Source: an uncultured Sulfitobacter sp. (GTDB taxonomy: Bacteria > Pseudomonadota > Alphaproteobacteria > Rhodobacterales > Rhodobacteraceae). From it: a stretch of DNA of 64,000 bases. The translations under genes and the position numbers were made by a program. Below, one piece after another: positions 17,946 through 27,306 of the stretch. Position 1 is the first letter of the stretch. Each line of letters opens with the position of its first letter. The notes beneath the pieces are model-generated. The model saw only the letters and a program-made list of their open reading frames with translations, was not told the origin of the DNA and did no database searches. The stretch is from positions 186,001 to 250,000 of the forward strand of contig NZ_CANMQD010000002.1 in assembly GCF_947499945.1 (NCBI RefSeq), written 5' to 3'.

Positions 17946-18470
17946 TCAGCCTTTGGGTGCCATTGACGACCACTGGGGAATGGTGCGGTCGGCGGCGGGC
18001 TGTGGGTCAAGGCTGGGCCAGTTGCCTGTGGACATGTTGATGTGTCCCGGAATGTCCTCTTCCCAGAAGCCTACGACGTTGGGCGTGATATTGAGGAAGA
18101 GTTTGTCATCTACGATACGCCACAATGTCGGGTTGCCTGGTACTTTGCCACCCTTTGCCACACCGTAAGCGCAGTGGCCGTCATATTGGGGGACGTATTT
18201 TTCGGGATTGGCTGTGAAGAGGTCGCGGTTTGCCTCCGACGAGAAGGCGAATGTCGCGCCGTTATACTCTGCCGTGATGGATTTGATGCCCTCGACGGGA
18301 GCGGTGTTCGTCTGGCCGACAGCGTTTTGTGGCAGGGAGAAGTAGGCGACCACGTCATAACCAGAGACGGCAAAACCTGTCTCGTCGACAAATTGCTCAC
18401 CTGCAAAGGCTGCGTTGGCAAAGCTGAGTGCGGTGGCAGCGGCGGCGATAGTGAGGACAAAGCGGTTCAT
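17946..18470 (-). CDS. Exported YHS domain protein
   Basis: 174 residues from ATG 18470 with AGGAGAC upstream. Signal peptide MNRFVLTIAAAATALSFANA cleaves near AFA. The YHS-type domain is seen as GYDVVAYFS near 45 and ..KYVPQYDGHCAYGVAKGGKVPG near 105-125, resembling metal-binding YHS proteins. Located 3 nt upstream of the rhodanese gene in the direction that makes it downstream in transcription: the rhodanese start at 17942 follows the YHS stop at 17946, so YHS is first. A role in periplasmic metal or sulfur handling is inference. Confidence 0.75.
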   Translation of the reverse strand: MNRFVLTIAAAATALSFANAAFAGEQFVDETGFAVSGYDVVAYFSLPQNAVGQTNTAPVEGIKSITAEYNGATFAFSSEANRDLFTANPEKYVPQYDGHCAYGVAKGGKVPGNPTLWRIVDDKLFLNITPNVVGFWEEDIPGHINMSTGNWPSLDPQPAADRTIPQWSSMAPKG

Positions 18471-18587
18471 GAAAGTCTCCTGTGAGAGTGATGGTATACC
18501 CAAAGCCTAGCCAGACAAGACTACGCTTGCATCTCGCGTTTGCGTGACCTCGCGGTGGCGTGAGCCAGCAAGCGTTTTTAACACCGA

Positions 18588-19373
18588 TTATTTCAGGATA
18601 GGCGGTGCGCCTGTGTCTCCACCGGGTAAACGTGGCGTGTTCTGTAATGTTTCCATTTGGGGCAAATCAAACCGCAAGCCCACTTTCATCAGCTTTGTTA
18701 CAGTCGGATCGCTGTGATTGAAGAACCCTACGTCCATCGCGCCTGCTTCAATGCCAGAGAAGGTGAGCGCTTCGGAGGCCGCACGTACCAGCGCGTCTTG
18801 TGCACGCGGAATGGCGTCGATAAAGGCGAGCAGATGCCCGCGCCCGCCTCCCTCGTACGCAACACCCACCAGCCATGCATTGGCGGCCATGCCTGTAGCA
18901 GTGGCCAACTTTTCGTCGATGGCAGTGATGAGTTGCTCTGGCAGACCTTTGGGGGGCAGCACACTTTCGATCTTGGCCTCGATTTGCGCGGCCTTGTTGG
19001 TCAGCGTCTCGCGTAACCACGCAACGGCGGTATCAGGCAGCAGGATCGCGGAAGGAGCCACATCCATGTTGAGCGCGATGCCAAGCGGTTGCCCCTCCAG
19101 CATCGCGGCAACGTTGCGGCCCGACAGCGCGACATAGGCGCCAGCCTCACCCGCATATTGTGCAAGGCGCTGGGCGCGATCAAAGGCTAACAGGTACTGA
19201 GCGCCCTCTAAGTCCAGCACGCGCGGGTTGATCTGGTCCCCCTCGGGTTCGGCCTCCAGCAGCAAGAACAGCTCTACATCCGCCATCCGCTCGTAAAACC
19301 GCAGGCGGGCGGTGTCGTCGTCGGGCGCGGCCATCATCGCGGCATGGGCAGTATCAAGCGGAGTCTGGGTCAT
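18588..19373 (-). CDS. SseB family protein
   Basis: 261 residues from ATG 19373 (MTQTPLDTAHAAMM), chosen because it overlaps the upstream stop as ATGA; a longer frame runs back into the glycosylase gene and is not credible. N-terminal SseB region with FLLLEAEPEGDQINPRVLDLEGAQYLLAFD and a C-terminal SseB-like domain near 150-230. Function in alphaproteobacteria is unknown despite the virulence-derived family name. Confidence 0.7.
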   Translation of the reverse strand: MTQTPLDTAHAAMMAAPDDDTARLRFYERMADVELFLLLEAEPEGDQINPRVLDLEGAQYLLAFDRAQRLAQYAGEAGAYVALSGRNVAAMLEGQPLGIALNMDVAPSAILLPDTAVAWLRETLTNKAAQIEAKIESVLPPKGLPEQLITAIDEKLATATGMAANAWLVGVAYEGGGRGHLLAFIDAIPRAQDALVRAASEALTFSGIEAGAMDVGFFNHSDPTVTKLMKVGLRFDLPQMETLQNTPRLPGGDTGAPPILK

Positions 19374-19954
19374 AGCATCACCTCGGCAACGGCGGTTTGC
19401 AAGCGAGGGAGTACCTCGGCCTCGAACCACGGATTTTTCTTGAGCCAACCCGTATTGCGCCATGAAGGATGTGGCAAGGCGAAGGTGCCGCGCGGATTTG
19501 TCTCCCAGTCCCGCACGGCTTGCGTGACTGTTGTAAAGTTTGGCAGATGATAGCGCATGGCGTGTCCCCCAATGAGCACGGTGAGGCGGGCTTCGGGTAC
19601 CATTGCCAAGGCGTCTTTGCGCCATGTCTTTGCACAGATAGGGGGCGGCGGCAGGTCGCTGCCCTTGGCGTCATAACCTGGAAAGCAGAAGGCCATAGGG
19701 ATGATCGCCACGCGGGAGCGATCGTAAAACGCGTCTTCATCAAGCCCGAGCCAACTGCGCAAGCGCACACCGGAAGCATCCCAAAACGGTGTGTTGGCTT
19801 TGTGCACTTTCATCCCCGGGGCTTGGGACGCGATGAGCAGACGCGCACCTTTTTGGAACCACACCACGGGATTGGGACGGTGTGCGGTGGCCGTCGCGGC
19901 AAAGCGTTGGGTGCACAGGGTGCAGGCGTGCAGATCAGGGCGGATGTCTTTCAT
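19370..19954 (-). CDS. Uracil-DNA glycosylase superfamily protein
   Basis: 194 residues with an N-terminal CTLCTQRF pair of cysteines, LLIASQAPGMKVHKANTPFWDASG near 40-65 (motif I region, where the canonical GxxPG is replaced by SQAPG) and LPHPSWRNTGW near 160 (the motif II HPSxxN equivalent). Such uracil-DNA glycosylase family proteins, called YcaA/UDG-like, may process damaged bases; activity is unproven here. Translationally coupled to the SseB gene; divergent from arsR. Confidence 0.75.
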   Translation of the reverse strand: MKDIRPDLHACTLCTQRFAATATAHRPNPVVWFQKGARLLIASQAPGMKVHKANTPFWDASGVRLRSWLGLDEDAFYDRSRVAIIPMAFCFPGYDAKGSDLPPPPICAKTWRKDALAMVPEARLTVLIGGHAMRYHLPNFTTVTQAVRDWETNPRGTFALPHPSWRNTGWLKKNPWFEAEVLPRLQTAVAEVML

Positions 19955-20000
19955 AGCGCCTTAAGTAAGCGGGAAGCAGGCTTTGCCAAGGAAAATATAT

Positions 20001-20016
20001 TTCGATACCTATCGAA
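20001..20016. promoter_or_regulatory. Candidate ArsR-family operator
   Basis: Inverted repeat TTCGAT-ACCT-ATCGAA, 41 nt upstream of the arsR-type start in AT-rich DNA, within the 103-nt divergent gap. SmtB/ArsR regulators bind imperfect palindromes at their own promoters, so autoregulation of the efflux operon is inferred. Confidence 0.45.
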
Positions 20017-20057
20017 GGTAGGTTTACAAGCCAATATTATTCTATATTTCTAGAATT

Positions 20058-20399
20058 ATGGAAATAGAATCACCCACACCCGATATCACCATCGCGGCAG
20101 CGGGTTTCGCGGCCCTTGGCTCGGAACAACGGCTTATAGTCTTACTCGCGCTGGTCAGGGCGGGACCATCGGGCCTGAGCATCGGGGCACTGGGTGAGGC
20201 AACTGGGGTGACAGGGTCAACGCTTACCCATCATATGAAAATCCTGGCCGCGGCAGGCTTGGTCGAGCAGACCCGCCAAGGGCGCAGCATTATTTGCGCG
20301 GCTATCGCCTATGAGCGGGTGCACGGTTTGTCGCATTTCCTGTTGACGGAGTGTTGTGCCGATGCTGACGTACCCTGCGCTGAGCATGGTCACGGCTGA
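20058..20399 (+). CDS. ArsR/SmtB family metal-responsive regulator
   Basis: 113 residues with a winged helix: SIGALGEATGVTGSTLTHHMKILAAAGLVEQTRQGRSI, including the recognition helix STLTHHMKIL. The C terminus ECCADADVPCAEHGHG is rich in Cys and His, a plausible thiolate/imidazole metal sensor. Its TGA overlaps the ATG of the CDF transporter (TGATG), so it probably represses that operon until metal is bound. Target metal (Zn, Co, Cd, Ni) is not determinable. Confidence 0.85.
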   Translation: MEIESPTPDITIAAAGFAALGSEQRLIVLLALVRAGPSGLSIGALGEATGVTGSTLTHHMKILAAAGLVEQTRQGRSIICAAIAYERVHGLSHFLLTECCADADVPCAEHGHG

Positions 20400-21313
20400 T
20401 GGGACATAAACACACCCACCACCATCATGTTGACCCCAATGCAGGAGACACCAAAGTTGCCTTTGCCGTGGCGCTCAACCTTGCGCTTACTGTGGCGCAG
20501 ATCATTGGCGGCATTTTTGCAGGGAGCTTGTCGCTGATTGCTGATGCGATGCATAATTTGTCAGATGCCATGGCGCTGATTATTGCATTTTTCGCACGTA
20601 AAGTTGCACGCCGTCCCGCAGATGCGCGGATGACATTCGGCTATGGACGGATCGAGGCGGTCGCGGCGCTTATCAATTATACCACCTTGGTCGTTGTAGC
20701 GCTGTATCTTGTATATGAGGGGATTGCGCGTTTCTTTGCACCTACGGAAGTGACGGGTTGGATCATCGTGATCGTAGCGGGGGTCGCTCTGGCAATTGAT
20801 CTGGGCACCGCTGCACTTACTTACCGGCTCTCCAAAAACAGCATGAACATTCGTGCGGCGTTTTTGCACAATCTGGCAGATGCGCTTGGTTCGGTGGCAG
20901 TGATCATTGCCGGAACGCTGGTTATTTTGTTTGAATGGCATTGGGTTGATCCGCTCGTCACCCTGCTCATTGCGGGCTATATCCTTTGGCACGCTGCCGT
21001 CGAGATGCCTGATGTTATACGTTTGCTCATGCTGGGCAGTCCCGATGATCTGGACACGGTTGAGGTGATCGCAGCCCTAGAGGCGGAGGGCGGTGTTGCG
21101 TCGGTCCATCATGTTCATCTTTGGAGAATGGGGGAGCATGTAAACGCGCTCGAAGCGCATATCGTTCTGACTTCCGATGCCACTGCCAGCCAGACCAGAA
21201 CGGCCCTGCGTGAGATGCTTTTGACACGGTTCAGCCTGTCCCATTGCACGTTGGAAATCGAAGAAAACGGTACCATCTGTGTACATTCAAAGCAGGTGAT
21301 CGGGCACGGTTAA
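20399..21313 (+). CDS. Cation diffusion facilitator (CDF) efflux transporter
   Basis: 304 residues. The His-rich N terminus (GHKHTHHHHVD) is followed by about six TM segments and a cytoplasmic C-terminal dimerisation domain ending near 300. Paired metal-site motifs DAMHNLSDAMAL (TM2) and HNLADALGSV (TM5) show the HxxxD pattern, together with VHHVHLWRMGEHV in the C-terminal domain. Exports divalent metal against protons. Second gene of the arsR operon. Confidence 0.88.
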   Translation: MGHKHTHHHHVDPNAGDTKVAFAVALNLALTVAQIIGGIFAGSLSLIADAMHNLSDAMALIIAFFARKVARRPADARMTFGYGRIEAVAALINYTTLVVVALYLVYEGIARFFAPTEVTGWIIVIVAGVALAIDLGTAALTYRLSKNSMNIRAAFLHNLADALGSVAVIIAGTLVILFEWHWVDPLVTLLIAGYILWHAAVEMPDVIRLLMLGSPDDLDTVEVIAALEAEGGVASVHHVHLWRMGEHVNALEAHIVLTSDATASQTRTALREMLLTRFSLSHCTLEIEENGTICVHSKQVIGHG

Positions 21314-21461
21314 CTCTGCTGTCGGAAACGCTGTCGGTCTTATTGTACATTTGTTTCCAAATCGGACATAATATGGTCAAATTCTGTCTATAGATGGAAT
21401 TATATCCTCCGTAAGAGAGGCGTAAACTTCATCCCGCAAACAAAGGCGGAGCAGGCGCACA

Positions 21462-22121
21462 ATGCTGGAATTTCGTAACGTTTCCAAGTCCTTCTGGACG
21501 GGTACACAACACAAGGTCATCCTTGACCGTGCGTCGTTCCGCGTTGAGCTTGGTAAATCCATGGGCATCCTTGCGCCCAACGGAACCGGCAAAACCACCC
21601 TCATCAACATGATGGCAGGGTTGGAAAAGCCTGATGAGGGCGAGATTTACCGTGGGTGTAACATCTCTTTCCCACTCGGATTCATGGGCGGCGTTGTGGG
21701 TAAAGTGTCTGCAATGGAGAACTCGCGCTATATCGCGCGGCTCTACGGGCTTGATCCCGACTATGTCGAGAGTTTCTGTCGCTGGCTTTGTGGTCTGGGC
21801 GAATATTTTGACCAGCCGCTTGGCACCTATTCGGCGGGGATGCGCGCACGCTTTTCCTTTGCGCTGATGCTGGCGCTGGATTTTGATATGTACCTGATTG
21901 ATGAGGGTATGCCGTCCACCACGGACGTAGAATTTAACAGAAAAGCAGGAGAAATCCTGCAAGAACGCCTGCGCACCACCACAATCGTGATTGTGTCGCA
22001 TCAGGCGGAAACGCTAGAAAAATTCGCGCGAACTGCCGCAGTCCTTGTGGACGGGCAGCTTAACGTTTTTGACAGCTTGGAAGAAGCGAAACAGTTGTAT
22101 GACTACCAAACCCAAAGCTAG
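21462..22121 (+). CDS. Polysaccharide ABC exporter ATPase, KpsT-like
   Basis: 219 residues. Walker A is APNGTGKTT near 41, signature TYSAGMRARFSFAL near 125, and Walker B MYLIDEG near 146, with the short-form layout of KpsT/CtrD/BexA capsule exporters. It should energise export of a group 2-like capsular or lipid-linked polysaccharide, but no KpsM permease gene is adjacent. Overlaps the following KpsE-like gene by 23 nt. Confidence 0.85.
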   Translation: MLEFRNVSKSFWTGTQHKVILDRASFRVELGKSMGILAPNGTGKTTLINMMAGLEKPDEGEIYRGCNISFPLGFMGGVVGKVSAMENSRYIARLYGLDPDYVESFCRWLCGLGEYFDQPLGTYSAGMRARFSFALMLALDFDMYLIDEGMPSTTDVEFNRKAGEILQERLRTTTIVIVSHQAETLEKFARTAAVLVDGQLNVFDSLEEAKQLYDYQTQS

Positions 22122-23802
22122 AAAATTCCGCATCAAGCGTAGTCCGAGCGCGGAGACAGAAGCCGCGACATCGCCCTCCGAGGCGCCCAAGCCTGCTGCG
22201 CGACCCGCGCCTCAGCCTAAAGCGTCGGAGCAAGCGATCCCGCAACCTGCACCGCAGACGCCGCCTAAACAGCCAACAGCGCAGGCGGGTGACGTAGCAT
22301 CAGCCGCTCAGGTGAGCGGTGAGCAGGATATGGATGCCATTCGACAAGAAGGCCTGACAGGGCGACAGTTGCGCATGGCGCGGCGCGTTGCACAAAAACA
22401 TGGCCTTCCGGCGACATCCGATTTTGATGCGGTGCGTCTGCTGCGTGCAAAAGGGATTGACCCATTCCAACGCTCCAACATGCTTGAACTTGTTGTACCC
22501 CAAGCGGGCGGGGCCCAACATGAGGGCGGCCCCGGCGATGTCATGGCCACCTTGCCCAGCGTTGAAGGGGGGGCAGGATCTGGCCGTGTGCAACTACCCC
22601 AGACGATCCCCACAGGCCGCAGCACGCTGCCCTCTACCGAAGTGAGTCCGATGGAGCGTCGCACGCGCGAAATCTCAGACATCCAAAAAGACATCACACG
22701 GCGTCGTCGCAGAAAGATGGGTCTGCTCATTGTGCGGTTGGCCTTCTTTGTCATTTTGCCGACCTTTTTCGCTGGATATTATTTCTACAAAGTGGCGACA
22801 CCGATGTATGCCACCGACAGTCAATTCCTGATCATCCAGAACGAAGGCGGCGGCGGCCCAAGCCCGTTTGGCGGCCTGCTACCGACACAGTTTGCCAACT
22901 CTGCGGACAGCATCGCCACCCAAGCCTATCTGCAATCCAAGGATGCGATGCTGCGGTTGAACAGTGATGCGGGTTTCAAGGATCACTTTGCTGATCCGTC
23001 AATTGATCCGATCCAGCGGTTGAACGATAGCCCAACCAACGAAGAGGCCTATAAACTCTATAAAAAGAACGTCAAAATTGGCTATGACCCGACAGAGGGC
23101 GTGATCCGGATGGAGATCATTGCAGCTGACCCACAGATTGCGACTACCTTTTCTGAGCGGTTGCTGAAATATGCCGAAGAGCGTGTGAACAGCCTCAGTC
23201 AGGACAAACGTGACAGTGGCATGGTCGATGCCGAGATCGGTTTTCAGAAGGCGCAGCAAGCGCGGCGTGATGCCCAGCAAAGGCTGATCGAACTTCAGGT
23301 CGAAAATGGGGTCGATCCCGAAGCTGTGATTGCCGCGATCCGGACCCAGATCACCAACTATGAAACCCTGTTGATCGAAAAGCAGCTGGAGCTTGCTGCT
23401 CTGCTGGACAATGCGCGGCCCAACCGTGCCAAAGTCGAGGGTGCGCAAGGCGATGTGCGCCGCCTTGAAGGAGCGCTGGCGCAGCTCAATAACCGCATGA
23501 ACAATGCCACTGAGGGTACGAATTCACTGGCCCAACAAGCGGTGAGTTTGCAATTGGCCCAAGCCGATCTGGTGAACGCGGACACAAACCTGCAACTGGC
23601 CCAAACGGGTTTGGAGCAGGCCCGTACAGAGGCAACCCGTCAGGTCCGATATCTTACCATCGCTGTGCGGCCCGTGCCGAGTGAGGAGCCAAGCTATCCA
23701 CGCAAGTTCGAGAATACCATTCTGGCGTTCCTGATCTTTGGTGGCATTTACTTGATGTTGTCTCTGACCGCTTCGATCCTGCGGGAGCAAGTAACTTCGT
23801 AA
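22099..23802 (+). CDS. Capsule export inner-membrane protein, KpsE/CtrB/BexC-like
   Basis: 567 residues from ATG 22099 (MTTKPKARKFRIKRS). Residues about 1-190 are a Pro/Ala/Gln-rich, probably disordered cytoplasmic region, longer than usual. A TM follows at about 215-235 (LLIVRLAFFVILPTFFAGYY), then the PCP/Wzz-type periplasmic domain with long coiled coils (about 370-520), and a second TM near the end (NTILAFLIFGGIYLML). Such proteins bridge the ABC exporter to the outer-membrane channel. Overlap with KpsT implies coupling. Confidence 0.8.
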   Translation: MTTKPKARKFRIKRSPSAETEAATSPSEAPKPAARPAPQPKASEQAIPQPAPQTPPKQPTAQAGDVASAAQVSGEQDMDAIRQEGLTGRQLRMARRVAQKHGLPATSDFDAVRLLRAKGIDPFQRSNMLELVVPQAGGAQHEGGPGDVMATLPSVEGGAGSGRVQLPQTIPTGRSTLPSTEVSPMERRTREISDIQKDITRRRRRKMGLLIVRLAFFVILPTFFAGYYFYKVATPMYATDSQFLIIQNEGGGGPSPFGGLLPTQFANSADSIATQAYLQSKDAMLRLNSDAGFKDHFADPSIDPIQRLNDSPTNEEAYKLYKKNVKIGYDPTEGVIRMEIIAADPQIATTFSERLLKYAEERVNSLSQDKRDSGMVDAEIGFQKAQQARRDAQQRLIELQVENGVDPEAVIAAIRTQITNYETLLIEKQLELAALLDNARPNRAKVEGAQGDVRRLEGALAQLNNRMNNATEGTNSLAQQAVSLQLAQADLVNADTNLQLAQTGLEQARTEATRQVRYLTIAVRPVPSEEPSYPRKFENTILAFLIFGGIYLMLSLTASILREQVTS

Positions 23803-23826
23803 GAGTGCGACAGTGCTAAAATGAAA

Positions 23827-23857
23827 GCGCCCGCCAGAGAAGTCTGGTGGGCGTTTT
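23827..23857 (+). terminator. Rho-independent terminator
   Basis: Stem CGCCCGCCAGA / TCTGGTGGGCG (one G-T wobble), tetraloop GAAG, followed by TTTT. It lies 25 nt past the KpsE-like stop and also ahead of the convergent opgH end. Confidence 0.8.
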
Positions 23858-23899
23858 GCATTGTGGGATTGGCCCTCCTGGAGGGACGCGAAATCTTTG

Positions 23900-25807
23900 C
23901 TATTTGGTTGCCACATCGGCGGCATTCAACGCCAACTCAAGCCGTGCCCGTTCTTGTAATGCGCGTTGGACGATTGCGGGTTCTCGTAAAGTGTAGGGGC
24001 TATCAAGACGGAAAGTTGACCCCGCACGCTGCGATACTTGCATCCCTGACAGCGCTGAAAGGGGCACCGCCAATACAAGGCTCGCCATGATCGGTAGCAG
24101 CCACAAAGAGATCAAACCAGCGAGCAATCCGCTCAGCAAAACCACACCCAGCACCATCTCGATCCAGTGGAATTTGATGAGTGTGGCCCAACTGTGTTGG
24201 CGTGCGGTTCGCGATTGTGGTGCCCATGCTTCCGAACTGCTGGTGAGGGCGCGGAGCACCGCTTTGGTCTGCTGGATCATCATGATGGGGGCGTAAGCGA
24301 TGGAAAGCGCAAGTTCGACGAGGAAGTTACGCAAAAAAGGACCAGCTCCGCCGAACACCCGCGCCGCACGCGGTGTTGCGGCAATAATGCCAGCGCCCGC
24401 AATTTTGGGAGTGAGCAGCATGGCGTACATGATGATCAGAAATACCGCGCTGTCGATGTGGCTCATGGCGGGGGGCCAGTCTGGAAAGAGCGGGTTCGCC
24501 TCATTGAAATAGCGCACAACGTTTGTTTCCGCATCCTTTCCCAACAGTGCCCAGATCACCAACAGGAAGAACCACGCAGGACTGAGCAGATAGGCGACAG
24601 CACCGTGAAAAAGGTGAAACCGCGATACAGGATGCAGCCCTTTAGTGCCGAGCAGGCGCAAATGCTGTAGATTTCCGCGGCACCAGCGACGGTCACGGAT
24701 GACATAGTCGATCAGGGTGGCAGGGGTCTCCTCAAAGCTGCCTGTCACACGCGGCAGGAAACGCACGCCCCAACCCGCACGGCGCAGCAGCCCCGCCTCC
24801 ACGAAATCGTGGCTCAGGATGAGTTGGTCATTGCCGCTGCGTCCGCGCAAATGGGGTAGCATCGCACTGGTGGCAAAAGCCTGCGTGCGGATGATCGCGT
24901 TATGGCCATAATAGTTGCCCTCGGAGCGTGCCCAAGTTGCCAGTCCTTCGGCCAGCAGCCAGCCATAGGCGACATTCGAGAATTGCTGCAAACGGGCAAA
25001 AACGGTTTGTGCACCAATGAGCATTGGGAAGGTCTGGATCAGTCCAGCACGTGGATCAGACGATAGCTCGGAGGACAGGCGGTCAATCGCACGGCCGCTC
25101 ATCAAGCTGTCTGCATCAAGCACAACCATGCCTTCATACGCCGCGCCCCAGCCGCGGACCCAGTCGGCAATATTGCCGATCTTTTTGTCGGTGTTTGTGG
25201 TGCGTCGGCGATAATAAACGGCAAAACCGTCGGGCGCGGTACGCCGCAAATCTTCGAATGCCTGCCATTCGCGGGCGGCAATCGCATCATCGCGGGTATC
25301 TGACAAAATAAACAGGCTATAGCGATGTGGCCTGTGCCGCGTGGCTAAGTCGTCCAGCATTGCGACCGCATTGCCAAAAACGTTTTGCGGCACTTCGTTA
25401 TAGATCGGCACCAGCAGCGCCACGTCGATACCGATGATCTCTCCGACAGGGCGCACATCTGCATTTGCGCGCGCCAGTAATCCTGCAATGGCCACGCCAA
25501 CGGTACTGACCGACAGGCTGACCCAGACAAATGTCGCACCGATCATGCTAAGCAGCGCCCATTCCATACCACTCATCCCGCCATTTGCGAGCCAGCCATA
25601 AAGACCCGCCACCAGCAGCGCCGTACCGATCAGGGCCGGCCAAAACGTAGCGGCCCGCCATGCAGGACCAGTGGCAGGTCTGTCCGCAAAAGCGGGTAAT
25701 GGCGCTGTGCCAAACGTCTGCTCTAGTGCGTCCATGGGCGCGCGGGGCGGCATTGAAGTGTTAAGGTCTTGATCCTGCATCAGGTCTTTGTCCAACGGTA
25801 AAGCCAT
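23900..25807 (-). CDS. opgH: Glucan biosynthesis glucosyltransferase H
   Basis: Up to 635 residues; ATG 25807 is annotated but ATG 25780, which makes an ATGA overlap with opgG, is equally credible. Two N-terminal TMs precede a family 2 glycosyltransferase domain with VPIYNEVPQNVFGNA, VLDADSLMSG (DxD) and RDRRWCRGNLQHL in place of QxxRW. Several C-terminal TMs follow. It polymerises UDP-glucose into the beta-glucan backbone of osmoregulated periplasmic glucans and passes it across the inner membrane. Shorter than E. coli OpgH (847 aa), as usual in this clade. Confidence 0.9.
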   Translation of the reverse strand: MALPLDKDLMQDQDLNTSMPPRAPMDALEQTFGTAPLPAFADRPATGPAWRAATFWPALIGTALLVAGLYGWLANGGMSGMEWALLSMIGATFVWVSLSVSTVGVAIAGLLARANADVRPVGEIIGIDVALLVPIYNEVPQNVFGNAVAMLDDLATRHRPHRYSLFILSDTRDDAIAAREWQAFEDLRRTAPDGFAVYYRRRTTNTDKKIGNIADWVRGWGAAYEGMVVLDADSLMSGRAIDRLSSELSSDPRAGLIQTFPMLIGAQTVFARLQQFSNVAYGWLLAEGLATWARSEGNYYGHNAIIRTQAFATSAMLPHLRGRSGNDQLILSHDFVEAGLLRRAGWGVRFLPRVTGSFEETPATLIDYVIRDRRWCRGNLQHLRLLGTKGLHPVSRFHLFHGAVAYLLSPAWFFLLVIWALLGKDAETNVVRYFNEANPLFPDWPPAMSHIDSAVFLIIMYAMLLTPKIAGAGIIAATPRAARVFGGAGPFLRNFLVELALSIAYAPIMMIQQTKAVLRALTSSSEAWAPQSRTARQHSWATLIKFHWIEMVLGVVLLSGLLAGLISLWLLPIMASLVLAVPLSALSGMQVSQRAGSTFRLDSPYTLREPAIVQRALQERARLELALNAADVATK

Positions 25808-27306
25808 ACTTCGCTCAAGGGGGCGTCGCCGGTGCGCAGCTGCACGCGGAACTCAGCCACGTCAGCACCTTCGGGCATGAAGGTAAACGCAAGTCGGGGG
25901 CCATTGGTTTCAGGGTTACGCTGTAAAATTCCAGGTGTTGTGGTGCCTGTGCTGCTGCGCAAAATCACGTCAACAGCGCTCAGGTCTTCGGGCAGCGCAC
26001 TGCCGTCTTCGAAATCTATGACCATGACCAAGCCACCCTCGGGCCGTCCTCCCATGGCTGTGCTCAGCACCCGTAATAATTCGGGTGGGTTTGGTGCGGG
26101 ATCGGCACCCCATCGCAGCCCATAGCGCATGTGATGTTCTTCGCCTGCCGTGATAGGGTTGGCAGGGCGCCAATAGGCGACAATATTGTCGTAAATTTCA
26201 AGGTCTGCCGGAATTTCCACGAGCGTTACGGCACCTGTACCCCAGTCCCCGCGCGGGGTGATCCAGACTGAGGGGCGCTTGTGATAAAGCGCTTCGAGAT
26301 CGTTATAATCGCTGAAGTCCCGTTTGCGCTGCATCAGGCCAAATCCTTTTGGGTTCTGGTCTCCAAAGGCGCTGATTTGCAGAGTTTTGGGGTTCGCCAA
26401 TGGCCGCCAGATCACTTCGCCTGCGCCGTTGTGGATGAGCAGGCCGTCGCTGTCGTGCACGTTGGGGCGGAAATCGGAGAACCGCGCACGGTCGGTCGCG
26501 TCAAATAGGAACATCGACGTCAGCGGGGCGATGCCCACATGGGCCATTTCGGCCCTTGCGAATATAGTCGCTTCGACTTCCATATGCAGCACGTCGCCAT
26601 GGGTGATCTCGAAACGGTAGGCTCCCGAACAGCTGGGGCTGTCCAGTAGGGCATGCAGCGTGACCGAGGCGTCCGAGGCCTCAGGCGTTTCGATCCAGAA
26701 TCCGGTGAAATCTGGAAACTCCTCTCCCATTGGATCGCCTGTCTTGAGGGCAAGACCGCGGGCCGATAGGCCGTATATTTCGCCTGTGCCAATTCCGCGA
26801 AAATAGCTGGCCCCTTGAAACACCGCGTATTCCGTAAACGCGCCAGAGTTGCGCAGATCGGCACGCAAGCGCAAACCGGAATAGCCCATGTTTTCGTTCA
26901 GCGGCAGGTCGGGGAACTGGTCGGTGCGATCAAACACCTCCAAATCGAACACCAGCGGACGTGCGCCGCCATCCTCAACGACATTTATCTCGATCCCTTG
27001 CCCATAATAAAGCCCGGGAGGGAAGACATCCAACCGCTGCGGACGGGTGGTGTTCTCCCAAAGTGCGTTGCGGGTATCAAACCAGATTTTGCGATACTGA
27101 TCATAGCTGATGTTCTCCCATTCCTTTGGAATGGAGGGGCGCGGCTGATAGTCTCTCTCAGCCAGCGCCCGCGCAAGATTTTTGACCGTTTGTGCGTTAA
27201 AGGGCGTGGATGTGTCACCTACATGCAAAGGCGCATCCTCGGCCAGTGCTGCACTAGGGACTGCGGCCAAGGCAGCAAGTGTTTTGAGGACATCGCGGCG
27301 CAGCAT
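25780..27306 (-). CDS. opgG: Glucan biosynthesis protein G/D
   Basis: 508 residues from ATG 27306, the overlap start with opgC (ATGA). The N terminus MLRRDVLKTLAALAAVPSAALA has twin arginines as in Tat-dependent OpgD, although OpgG-like placement in the operon suggests the general name OpgG. Family landmarks are AFGDQNPKGFGLMQRKRDF near 330 and YHKRPSVWITPRGDWGTGAV near 360. Periplasmic protein needed for glucan backbone branching or release. Confidence 0.88.
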   Translation of the reverse strand: MLRRDVLKTLAALAAVPSAALAEDAPLHVGDTSTPFNAQTVKNLARALAERDYQPRPSIPKEWENISYDQYRKIWFDTRNALWENTTRPQRLDVFPPGLYYGQGIEINVVEDGGARPLVFDLEVFDRTDQFPDLPLNENMGYSGLRLRADLRNSGAFTEYAVFQGASYFRGIGTGEIYGLSARGLALKTGDPMGEEFPDFTGFWIETPEASDASVTLHALLDSPSCSGAYRFEITHGDVLHMEVEATIFARAEMAHVGIAPLTSMFLFDATDRARFSDFRPNVHDSDGLLIHNGAGEVIWRPLANPKTLQISAFGDQNPKGFGLMQRKRDFSDYNDLEALYHKRPSVWITPRGDWGTGAVTLVEIPADLEIYDNIVAYWRPANPITAGEEHHMRYGLRWGADPAPNPPELLRVLSTAMGGRPEGGLVMVIDFEDGSALPEDLSAVDVILRSSTGTTTPGILQRNPETNGPRLAFTFMPEGADVAEFRVQLRTGDAPLSEVWLYRWTKT

